From: Streptomyces sp. 135
GTDB taxonomy: Bacteria > Actinomycetota > Actinomycetes > Streptomycetales > Streptomycetaceae
Direction of reading: 5' to 3'
Length of the DNA stretch: 64,000 bases
Assembly (NCBI RefSeq): GCF_020026305.1
Contig: NZ_CP075691.1
Span: 3,658,001-3,722,000, forward strand
The notes under the pieces are model-generated. The model had not been told where the DNA came from, did not search any database, and saw only the letters and a program-made list of their open reading frames with translations. The first letter of the stretch is position 1, and the number at the start of each line of letters is the position of its first letter. The position numbers and the translations under genes were made by a program. Below are positions 26,901-33,332 of the stretch, one piece after another.

Positions 26901-27385
26901 ATCTCACGCGTTTCGAGCAGAAGATCCGTATCTACCTCAACACGCATCAGGACCAGCTCGCCGTCCAGAAGATCCGTCGCAACAAGCAAATCACCGCCAC
27001 TGACCTGTCACAGTTGGAACAAATCTTCGTCGAGGCCGGTCTCGGCACCACAGCAGACATCGACTACATCAAGGACGCCAAGGGCGGCCTCGGCCTTTTC
27101 CTGCGGTCGCTGACGGGCTTGGAGCGGGAAGCAGCGGCCTTGGCCTTCGACACCTTCCAGCAGGGCAAGACGTTCACGGCCAACCAGCTCCGCTTCCTCA
27201 ACGAGCTGATCGACTATCTGGCGCGTAACGGCACCATTGACGTCGACGCGCTGTATGAGTCGCCGTTCACCGCGCTTGCGCCGACCGGCCCCGAGGCGAT
27301 CTTTCCTGATACCGAAGTGGACGCGATGGTGTCCGTCATCCACTCGATCCGCTCCACCGCTGTCGCGGCCGACGGCGCGGCCTGA
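23927..27385 (+). CDS. hsdR: Type I restriction endonuclease subunit HsdR
   Basis: About 1152 aa. An N-terminal DUF4145-like helical domain (about 1-125) is followed by a coiled coil. The PD-(D/E)xK nuclease is KVDYVLWDDDGKPLAVVEAKRT. The SF2 translocase has Walker A ATGSGKT, DEAH box VIDEAHRS, motif III LTATP and a motif VI region QMVGRGTRLAPD, then a helical C-terminus. I chose the GTG at 23927 (VSNFEFLKAEW) because AAAGG lies 7-8 nt upstream; an in-frame GTG at 23912 is the alternative. Codon 71 is TTA (24137-24139), the rare Leu codon read by bldA tRNA, so restriction may be developmentally limited while methylation is not. Confidence 0.95.
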   Translation: MSNFEFLKAEWPELHREAIHAERLAYADPRASAFYVRRVLELAVAWLFEADDTLRLPYRRDLAALIAEPTLVRVAGPAVRAKMDVIRRQGNIAVHRKTPITPQDAVRTLAELFHVLYWMARTYTRDQTKLPPSTLAFDTTLIPRPVPAEVRIAKQAELKAQAEKHAEQDAALIAERKKNEDLDAEIAELRAQIKAAKVANEAQPDTHDYNEAQTRTLIIDLLLKEAGWDLDQPKDREYPVTGLPPAAAPSGKGKVDYVLWDDDGKPLAVVEAKRTTRDPQQGKYQATVYAKALEDQFKQRPVIFYTNGYRTYLFDDLRYPPRQVQGFYTKDELRLLVQRRASRRSLAKMPINEQIAGRHYQSRAIRRIADSFEKDSLRHALLVMATGSGKTRTVIALSDLMMRANWAKRILFLADRTALVKQATNEFKKHLPGAPVVNLLEEKDPNARVFVSTYPTMMNLIDQTDAAGRRPFGPGFFDLIVIDEAHRSIYQRYGAIFDYFDALLVGLTATPKDEVDRNTYRRFELEDGVPTDVYSLDEAVAEGYLVAPRAVDVPLKFQRGGIKYDDLSDEDKEKWDETEWSEDGQIPDEITTEELNKYLFNADTVDKVLQTLMTHGLKVDGGDKLGKTIIFAANNRHAEFIAERFDKNYPHLKGAFAQVITYRTEYAQSLIDKFTDAAELPQIAISVDMLDTGIDVPEVVNLVFFKLVRSKTKFWQMVGRGTRLAPDLFGPNRSKDGFLVFDLCQNIEFFNQNLMRAEGRVAPSLSQRIFERRADLLLALDGAEDPGQEATESAVRPESDGTVSDEGLRWDLATRLHDEVTAMNPDNFLVRPHREQIETFADFDAWLAFTPDAHSQVVDHLSGLPTAFRDKDDTGEEAKRFDLLSLRLQLAVLNGDPSFTRLRDQVQEIASTLLDQLTIPAIKAQQLLLDEVAGDAWWQDVTLPLLETMRRRLRGLVRLIEKTKRSIVYTDFEDELGELTAATLSGMEIGTDLTRFEQKIRIYLNTHQDQLAVQKIRRNKQITATDLSQLEQIFVEAGLGTTADIDYIKDAKGGLGLFLRSLTGLEREAAALAFDTFQQGKTFTANQLRFLNELIDYLARNGTIDVDALYESPFTALAPTGPEAIFPDTEVDAMVSVIHSIRSTAVAADGAA

Positions 27386-27409
27386 TCAACCAGACACAGG
27401 GGAGAAGCA

Positions 27410-27577
27410 ATGCGTCAGGAAGAAATCACCAACGAGTGCCCTGGGACCGGCCAGCATGGGCACATGGACGAGAGCGCGCCAAGCGACGACTGGTACGTGA
27501 TCTGCCACGTGTGTGGAACGAAATGGGCGGGAGGCAGCACCCTTCTCGTGCCTCACGAGGACCTGCGGAAGCGCTGA
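27410..27577 (+). CDS. Small zinc-ribbon-like protein following hsdR
   Basis: A 55-aa protein, MRQEEITNECPGTGQHGHMD through WYVICHVCGTKWAGGS to a charged end. Cys10, His16/His18 and the CHVC pair (Cys32, Cys35) could bind one zinc. GGGGAGAA (27399-27406) lies just upstream of the ATG, and the gene follows hsdR by 24 bp in the same direction, so it is probably co-transcribed with the R-M system. No known R-M accessory family is recognised. Confidence 0.6.
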   Translation: MRQEEITNECPGTGQHGHMDESAPSDDWYVICHVCGTKWAGGSTLLVPHEDLRKR

Positions 27578-27593
27578 CCCTCGGGCTGGTGGT

Positions 27594-27616
27594 GCGTGAG
27601 CGATGCGTGAGCGGAC
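27594..27616. repeat. Probable integrase arm-type site, right
   Basis: GCGTGAGCGA and GCGTGAGCGG lie 11 bp apart. The 23-bp stretch is 22/23 identical to 1638-1660 and in the same orientation. It lies 115 bp inside the right att core, in a noncoding stretch after the last cargo gene. Confidence 0.6.
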
Positions 27617-27708
27617 GGGGCAGCATCAGGTAGATCAAGCTGTCACGTCAGAGAAGGCAACAAGTGTCTGAACAGGCAAAACAGCACCACGCAGAACGGT
27701 CAGTCACG

Positions 27709-27769
27709 CCCCGGCAGGGATTCGATCCCACTCCTAAAGCGGGTGTCGCAGGTTCGAATCCTGCCGGGG
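27709..27769. repeat. Inverted T-arm-like copy next to attR
   Basis: CCCCGGCAGGGATTCGA (27709-27725) is the reverse complement, with one extra base, of TCGAATCCTGCCGGGG (27754-27769) in the att core. The pair forms an imperfect 16-bp inverted repeat across the core. It may be a second core-type binding site or a remnant of an earlier recombination. Confidence 0.5.
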
Positions 27770-27773
27770 GCAC
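27731..27773. repeat. attR core (43-bp direct repeat)
   Basis: This is an exact copy of 1514-1556, representing the original chromosomal 3' part of tRNA-Arg from the anticodon loop to one base past the discriminator. The 5' half of the tRNA is absent, so this is not a tRNA gene. Confidence 0.93.
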
Positions 27774-27801
27774 TAACTGCATAGCAGGTCAGAGCACGTG
27801 T

Positions 27802-27833
27802 GAGGCCCCTCGTTCATTCGAACGGGGGGCCTC
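27802..27833 (+). terminator. Hairpin terminator displaced from tRNA-Arg
   Basis: A 14-bp stem with one G-U pair (27802-27815 and 27820-27833) encloses loop ATTC. It lies 28 bp beyond attR. In the uninterrupted chromosome it would directly follow the tRNA, so the element has separated the tRNA from its terminator. Confidence 0.75.
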
Positions 27834-27883
27834 TCTGCTGCCCGGAGTCCACATAGATTCCCCATCCCCAGTGATCATGGAAA

Positions 27884-27908
27884 CCGCCCCGCTCCCAGTG
27901 CGGGGCGG
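27884..27908. terminator. GC-rich hairpin downstream of the chimeric ORF
   Basis: CCGCCCCGC (27884-27892) and GCGGGGCGG (27900-27908) form a 9-bp stem with a 7-nt loop. It lies between the displaced tRNA terminator and the reverse-strand gene ending at 28019. It could serve transcripts from either side. Confidence 0.4.
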
Positions 27909-28018
27909 GGCGGTTCGCTCTGTCTCATAGGGTTCGGCGCCTCGGCTCGGACGGACACGCTACGCCCGGCAGGCGCCTCGACAGCCCGCGCACGAGGCGA
28001 GGGCATTCTGCCGTTCCG

Positions 28019-28669
28019 TCACGAGCCAGGCGCGACCGGCAGGCACCAACTGGGCCCGTCGGCGGCGTTTTCAAGCCAAATTCGTTGGCGGTCCGGCTCG
28101 ACGCTCACCCCGAACTCGGTTACGGCCGGCGAGCCCGCCGCGTGCCACAGCGCGAGCGACTGCTCGGCCTCTCCCCACAGCGACATCGGGCCGCCCTCGC
28201 GCACCGACCAACCGTCGCCGTCCTCGAACAGCACCGTGAACGAGTCGTTCGCCGCGTCGAGGACGTACGCCGGCTCTTTCACGTACGGGGCCTGTCCGTC
28301 GCTGCCACCTTCGCGCACCTCGCACTCGCCGTCGAGATCCGCCGCCAGCTCGTCGGGCCCCCTTCTGGCCCGGCCGGGCCAGGGCGGCAATGGCGCGTCA
28401 TGCAACTTCCGAATGGCGGCGCCCGCCGCGACCCACGCCGCCGGTGACGCCGTCGACGGTTTGCCCAGGCTGCCGAGCGCCGTCCCCGGGACCGCGGCGA
28501 TGGCGAGTACGGACGGCTTGCGCCACAGGACCTCCGGGGTCGGGACCGGCGCCAGAGTCATCGCCTCGGCGTCGATGCGCGCCTGGTCGGCGTCCACCTT
28601 CAGGAACACGTCGCCGACGTGCAGGGTCGCGCGCTCGGAATGGGCGACGACGACTTCGACTTCATCCAT
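28019..28669 (-). pseudogene. Chimeric ORF: aminoglycoside phosphotransferase-like N-terminus joined to a methyltransferase-like tail
   Basis: A 216-aa continuous frame. Residues 1 to about 115 resemble the N-lobe of small-molecule phosphotransferases (HVGDVFLKVDADQARIDAE, AAGAAIRKLHDAPLPPWPG) and stop where the catalytic HGD loop should follow. The remainder (YVLDAANDSFTVLFEDGDGW, FGVSVEPDRQRIWLENA) resembles the C-terminal end of the methyltransferases that accompany ATP-grasp RiPP systems. It looks like a deletion fusion of two gene remnants. The family assignments are from memory of sequence patterns and moderately sure; the missing catalytic loop is seen directly. Confidence 0.5.
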
Positions 28670-28789
28670 GGGTGACCAGTATCCCGGGGGTGACCGTCGA
28701 CGTCGCCGCGTTTGTCGCGCGCAACGACGTTGCGGACCGCGGCCCGTGGCCTGGGATGCGCGGCTCAGCCAGCAGGGCTCTTTGCAGCC

Positions 28790-29029
28790 TCAGGAGCTGA
28801 GGCCCGGCTCCTGGTCGGTCAGCCGCCAGTCCGACAGGCGGTCATCGACACCCACGGACGCGGTGAGCTTCCGGCCGGGCAGCGCCTCGGGCTCCAGGCC
28901 GACGGCCTCCGCGATCTCCACCGCCGGATACCGGGCCGGCTCGGACCGTTCCTCCGGCGGCACATCGGCGACGATCTCCGCCTGACCACCGAACAGCAGC
29001 AGCACTTTCACGGGCACCCGCTCACTCAT
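28790..29029 (-). CDS. Conserved-looking hypothetical protein, 79 aa
   Basis: A small soluble protein, MSERVPVKVLLLFGGQAEIVADVPPEERSE and onward, with alternating beta-like segments and no known motif. GAGAGGA lies about 10 nt upstream of the ATG. The function is unknown. It lies in a region where several neighbours are decayed, but this frame is intact. Confidence 0.5.
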   Translation of the reverse strand: MSERVPVKVLLLFGGQAEIVADVPPEERSEPARYPAVEIAEAVGLEPEALPGRKLTASVGVDDRLSDWRLTDQEPGLSS

Positions 29030-29437
29030 GGGTGTGGTCCTCTCAGTCCTTCCTGGGCGGTGTTGGGGAGCGGCGTTCTTCCTGGGCGGTGTCGGGGAGC
29101 GGCTTCGACGGTTTGGTCCAGGCGCGTTATCCAGGCGCGTCGCGACTGCCCTGATAGTCGGTGGCGCGCTTCCCAGTGTCCGGGACGCGGTCGGGGTCGC
29201 GGGTCGTGGGTCGGAGGTTGGGGGGCGCCCCTCCCGCCGGCGGTCGACACCGGGCCGGGCCGGGGCGCCGACCGCCTGTCCACGTCCTCGCCCACGCCCA
29301 CGCGCGTCGGCCCTGTGAGCGAGTCCTCTATGACGAGAGGGGGACCCGGCCGTCCAAGGCCGGGTCCACCTCTCTGGCGGCAGCGGCGCCTATCCCTCAC
29401 CACGCCGCGCCATGCCGTCCTCAGTCGACGGCGTGGC
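29030..29437. other. 408-bp region without a gene; tandem duplication and a hairpin
   Basis: No convincing coding frame is present. A 25-bp sequence beginning TTCCTGGGCGGTGT is duplicated with period 29 (29050-29074 and 29079-29103, 24/25 identical). A perfect 10-bp stem, GGACCCGGCC / GGCCGGGTCC with a 6-nt loop (29342-29367), probably terminates the small membrane-protein gene to its right. Confidence 0.6.
29342..29367 (-). terminator. Hairpin terminator for the small membrane-protein gene
   Basis: A perfect 10-bp stem (29342-29351 and 29358-29367) with loop GTCCAA lies about 70 bp past the stop of the reverse-strand gene at 29438. Confidence 0.55.
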
Positions 29438-29629
29438 TCACCACCGGTACCAGCGTCCCTTGCGGCCGCCGCTCGCAGCGGGCCGGATCACGAAGCCGAG
29501 CAGCCACACCACCAGCACGATGACCGCGATCCACCACAAAGCCTTCAAGGCGAAACCCGCGCCGAAGAGGATCAGGGCCAGAAGAAGAACCAGAAGCAGG
29601 GGAACCATCGATATCAACCTCCTGGCCAA
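29438..29629 (-). CDS. Small hydrophobic membrane protein
   Basis: A 63-aa protein with two predicted transmembrane helices (VPLLLVLLLALILFGAGFAL and WWIAVIVLVVWLLGFVI) and a basic tail (GGRKGRWYRW). Streptomyces often encodes such short hydrophobic proteins beside csbD, as here, with the two genes divergent. They are usually part of general stress regulons. The function is unknown. Confidence 0.65.
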   Translation of the reverse strand: MARRLISMVPLLLVLLLALILFGAGFALKALWWIAVIVLVVWLLGFVIRPAASGGRKGRWYRW

Positions 29630-29798
29630 GCTGATGCTCTCAAGTCAGTCCCGCAAACGCGGAGAAGTGGAGCTTCTTTTTATGGGGTGCGCCGCTGGAA
29701 AAACCGAATGCGGGCGGGACGTTTGGCTGACGCCAGAACGGCCAGATGAACGGCAGAACATAAATGGTGCCAGCGATGCCAAGGAGGCGTGAGCGGAC

Positions 29799-29984
29799 AT
29801 GACCGCCAACGAGAAGGCAAAGGCGAAGACCGAGCAGGCCAAGGGCGCCGCCAAGGAAGCCGCCGGTCGCGTCACGGGCAACGAGCGCCTGACCGCCGAA
29901 GGACGAGCCGAGAAGACGCAGGGTGACACCCGCCAGGCCAAGGAGAAGGCCAAGGACGTCGGCAAGGACATCGGCAGGAACTGA
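29799..29984 (+). CDS. CsbD-family stress protein
   Basis: A 61-aa, very hydrophilic protein, Lys/Ala/Glu-rich with the CsbD pattern KGAAKEAAGRVTGNERLTAEGR and a repeat-like second half. CsbD proteins are sigma-B-type general-stress proteins of unknown mechanism. An AGGAGG-like site (29780-29787) precedes the ATG. A SigB-type sigma factor is encoded 3.4 kb downstream. Confidence 0.85.
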   Translation: MTANEKAKAKTEQAKGAAKEAAGRVTGNERLTAEGRAEKTQGDTRQAKEKAKDVGKDIGRN

Positions 29985-30135
29985 CCGCACCACAGCCCGA
30001 GGGAATTCCCTTTTCAGCGCGACCGCTGATGGCTGACGCCGTGGGCGGCCGCGACGCACGAAGCCTGCTTCCGTGCCGTCGAGAGAGACCGAGAATTACG
30101 TTCACGGTCTTCACTCGGCGGCACGGAAGTTTTGC

Positions 30136-30543
30136 TTATCCGTTCGCGGACACGGATTGGCTGCTCGTGGCGCCCACGGCGCCCGTAATGGCGGAGACCG
30201 CGTCGGCGACTGTGGCGTGGCCGGCCAGAAGTGAGTCGACGCCGGTGCTGACGAGCATGCGCATCAGGCGCTCGGGTACGCCGGCGAGGCTGAGGGAGCC
30301 GCCCGCCGCTCGGGCCGCGTGTCAGATCCCGATGAGAGCGCTGAGGCCGGAGGAATCGCAGAAACCGACCTGCGCCAGGTCCAGGACCACATGAGGCGGT
30401 CCTTGCTGGATGATCTCCAGGGCCTGGGTGCGCAGCGAGGGGACGGTCCGCATGTCCACGTCGCCGATGACCGCGGCAATGGCGACGTGGGGGCCGGGAC
30501 GCTGAACTGTCAGGCGGAGCGTGTGGGTCACGTCGGTCATCAC
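30136..30543 (-). pseudogene. STAS-domain anti-sigma factor antagonist with internal stop
   Basis: A 136-codon frame. The first 73 codons encode a STAS domain (VAIAAVIGDVDMRTVPSLRT, VVLDLAQVGFCDSSGLSALIGI with the phosphorylatable Ser region DSSG). A TGA at 30322-30324 then stands where the family usually has Trp, and the same frame continues sensibly (HAARAAGGSLSLAGVPERLM and onward) to a TAA at 30136-30138. It overlaps the end of the phosphatase gene, the normal rsbU-rsbV-type coupling. The truncated product lacks the last two helices and is probably inactive. Confidence 0.8.
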
Positions 30544-32024
30544 TCCTGGCCGAGGTGTTCGGGTGTGGCGGCGGTGTAGGCGGTGGCGACGACACCGGCC
30601 TCGGGTGCGGCTTCGGAGTCGGGTACGGACAGGGTGAGCAGGGCCACGTCGTCACCGGCCCCCTCGGTCAGCGACGCCAGTAGCGCGACGGCGTCGTCCA
30701 CCAGGGCGGTGGCGGTCAGGGGGGCCGGTGCGCTGGTGGAGGAAACCGGTCAGGCCGTCCTCACCGAGCATGGTGCCCTGGGCGGTACGGGCCTCGGTCA
30801 GCCCGTCGGTGTAGAAGAACAGGCCCTCCCCGGGCGCCAGGCGGAAGGTGCTCTGGGCGAAGTGAGCCTCAGGGAAGGCGCCGATGAGCATGCCCCCCTT
30901 GGGGCGTACCGCCTTGACCCAGGCGGAGCCGCTGTCGTCGGAGCGCACATGGTAGGCCGGGGGGGGCCGCCGGTGGCGACGGTGACGGTGAAGCCTCCGT
31001 CCTCCCGTGGTGTCAGGAGGCCGAAGAGCGCGGTGCAGAAGCGGCTGCCGGCGGCGACGTCGGTGAGCAGGGCGGTGTTGAGTGTGCCCAGGACGGTGAC
31101 CGGGTCCGGATCGATCTGCGCCGCGGCACGCAGGGTGTGGCGGGCCAGAGCGGTGACGGTCGCCGCTTCCGGGCCCTTGCCGCACACGTCGCCGAGGAAG
31201 AACGCCCACCGGTCCTCGTCGACGGGAAAGCCGTCGTAGAAGTCGCCGCCGACGTCATGCACGGAGGCCGTGTGGTAGTGGCAGGCGAGTTCAAGGCCGG
31301 GCCCCACGGGAAGCGCGGGCGGCAGCAGTGTGCGCTGGAGAGTGGAGGCGAACGCCGCGATGGCGGCTTTGTCCTTCTCCGCCTGCTCCCGCGCCGCGCG
31401 TTCCGCCTCGGCACGCGCCCGTTCCATCTCGGCGTGCCGGCTCTCGGCCGCCCGCCGCTCCTGCTCGTCGCGCAGCGCGCGCAGTGCCGACAGCCGCAGT
31501 TCCATCTCGTCCATGACGATGGCGGCCAGGTCGGACAGGGTGGCGATGTCGTCCTCGGTGATCGAGCGCGGCTTGGTGTCGAGGACGTTGACCGTGCCCA
31601 GCCGGTGGCCGTCCGGAGTGGTGATGGATGCGGCCGCGTAGAAGCGCACCCCCATCTCTCCGGCGACCAGCGGATTGCCCGCCGCCACCGGGTCGCTGAG
31701 TGTGTCGGGTATCACCAGTGCGTCATCGCGCAGGATCGCCGAGCCGCACAGGCCCGGATCGCGGCCGATCTCCTTGACGCCGTCGAGGCCGTGGGCGGCC
31801 TTGAACCAGATGCGGTCGCTGTCGACGATCGTGACCGTGGCCACGGGCACGTCGAAGAGGCGGCCGGCCATCGCCGCGACCCGGCCGAACGCACCGTCGG
31901 GCGGTGTGTCGAGGATGTCGTAGCGGCGTACCGCGGTGATGCGGGCCGCCTCCACATCCCGGTCGGGGACCACCTCAGGGCTCCGCCCGGGTGCCGGGTC
32001 GGACGCCGAAGCCTGGGAGATCAC
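30540..32024 (-). pseudogene. GAF-PP2C (RsbU/SpoIIE-like) phosphatase with two compensating frameshifts
   Basis: It starts with GTG at 32022-32024, 4 nt after GAGGAAA. A GAF domain (about residues 20-175; VATVTIVDSDRIWFKAAHG, GLCGSAILRDDALVI) is followed by a coiled coil (DEQERRAAESRHAEMERARA), then the PP2C/SpoIIE core (HDVGGDFYDGF, FLGDVCGKGPEAA). One base is missing in the G8 run at 30959-30966. The next frame carries AYHVRSDDSGSAWVKAVRPK and LFFYTDGLTEAR. One base is extra in the G6 run at 30719-30724, restoring the first frame to TPEHLGQE and stop 30540-30542. Both changes lie in homopolymers, so sequencing error cannot be excluded. Confidence 0.75.
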
Positions 32025-32192
32025 CGGCTTTCCTCTGCGTCGATGGGCCGCCGCAGCGGCGGGACCGACGCACCCTAGACGGAGCACACGTCCGAACATC
32101 AATCGCCGGATACGCCGGACCGGCCGCGGCCCGGTGGCACCGGAGGCGGGCCGGGGCCCATGGCGCTTGAGCCCCTCTGCCCGCCCACCTCT

Positions 32193-33096
32193 TCACTCCG
32201 GACCGGCAGCGGTGGTTCTCAGCGTGTCGCCGGTGTACTGGAACTCTTCCATCAGGCGGGTGGCCTCGACGATGAGTACGCCGTAGGGCCGGGAGGGGTC
32301 TGCCAGCGGCAGCCGATGCTCCTGCGCCGCGTCGAGGACGTCCTTGAGGGCTCGCTGGGCCGTCGCGGACTGGCGGCAGACCTGTTCGGCCTGGCTCTCC
32401 AGGACATCGGCGTCCAGTCGGGAGAGGGTGCCGGCGATGTCCTGGAGGCTGGACGCGAAGTCGGCGTAGGCCCGCAAGACGGGCGTGTAGGTGTAGGTCT
32501 CCTCGCTCTCGCGCCACTGGTGCAGGCTGCGCGTGAGTGAGACGAGTTGATAGACGGCGCGTTCCATCGCGTTGAGGACGCGCCGGTAGCGGTGGAACGC
32601 CGGTGGAAGCCGACGGAGCGGCGCGTTCGCCCGCCAGGCTGCGCGCTGACGTCCTGGTGCCGCAGCCCTTGGGCCATGTCGCTCAGCAGGGACTCGATCT
32701 CGCAGGCGAGGGAGCGGAGACCTTGTTCGGCGCCGCGGTAGCGCAGCGGCGGGGCGACGCACGTGTTCACCAGCACACCGAGACCACAGCCGATCAGGAC
32801 CAGCACAGCGCGAGAACGCCGGTGGCGACGCGAACGCCGTGACCTGCGAACGCGTGCAGCGATGGGGCGATCCCGAAGGCGACGGTCGCGGCGCACGGCC
32901 TGCTCTGGTACACCGTCACATTCATGATCAGCACAGCGGAGAACGGTGCGAACGCCGGTGACTTCGCGTGCAGGAGATCGTGGGCGATCCACCAGGCGAC
33001 GGTCGCGGCCAAGGCGCTCTTGCACAGGCGCCCCAGGCCAAGCGCCCCAGCCACGCCTCGTACGGTGCTCGTCACGTCTGTGCGCGCCTTTCTCAT
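32193..33096 (-). pseudogene. FUSC/aromatic-acid-exporter-like membrane protein, frame-disrupted
   Basis: Three frames each carry part of one protein. MRKARTDVTSTVRGVAGALG with a hydrophobic stretch and FAPFSAVLIMNVTVYQS lies at 33096 to about 32800. AVLVLIGCGLGVLVNTCVAP and EIESLLSDMAQGLRHQDV follow in a second frame to about 32640. RVLNAMERAVYQLVSLTRSL through to GDTLRTTAAGPE* lies in a third frame ending at 32193. Several transmembrane helices between the first and second parts are missing or scrambled. The usual protein is 350-400 aa. This is decayed beyond simple homopolymer error. Confidence 0.75.
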
Positions 33097-33127
33097 CTGT
33101 GGCTCATGCGAGTCTGTGTCGTCTTAC

Positions 33128-33176
33128 GCGGGACCGTGCCTTATGCGGGACCGTGCCTTGCGGGACCGTGTCTTAT
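33128..33176. repeat. Short tandem repeat upstream of the sigma factor
   Basis: GCGGGACCGTGCCTTAT is repeated at 33128-33144, 33145-33159 (lacking the last two bases) and 33160-33176 (one change). It lies about 160 bp before the sigma-factor start. It may affect promoter spacing; no known site is recognised. Confidence 0.6.
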
Positions 33177-33332
33177 GCGGGTGCCGGAGAAAGCGATTGT
33201 CCCGAGTGGAGCCGTTCACACCGAGGCGCTGATCACAATCACCCCCGCTGGCCCAGGCCTCGTGTTTGGACGGCCGACGGCCGGGCAAGCGCGATGAGCC
33301 GGACAATCAACGACGAAGTAGGGGTGGGGCAC

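Larger units (their letters stand above)
1514..27773. mobile_element. tRNA-Arg integrated mobilizable element (IME/AICE-like), 26.26 kb
   Basis: The region is bounded by a 43-bp perfect direct repeat (1514-1556 and 27731-27773), with a tyrosine integrase next to the intact tRNA. Backbone genes are integrase, XRE regulator, excisionase-like HTH, DUF3631 ATPase, DUF2637 membrane protein, MobC and relaxase. Cargo is an FxLD lanthipeptide cluster and a type I restriction-modification system. I found no FtsK/TraB translocase and no VirB/D4 proteins, so self-transfer is unlikely and mobilisation by a helper is inferred. The tRNA's presumed native terminator now lies beyond the right end (27802-27833), as expected for insertion into the tRNA 3' part. 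Confidence 0.92.

Noticed and set aside
27664..27773. Second tRNA-Arg gene at the right end
   Set aside because: Only the 3' part from the anticodon loop is present; no D arm or 5' acceptor strand exists, so it is attR.
1514..27773. Self-transmissible AICE
   Set aside because: No FtsK/TraB-like translocase or type IV secretion gene was found; only MobC and relaxase are present.
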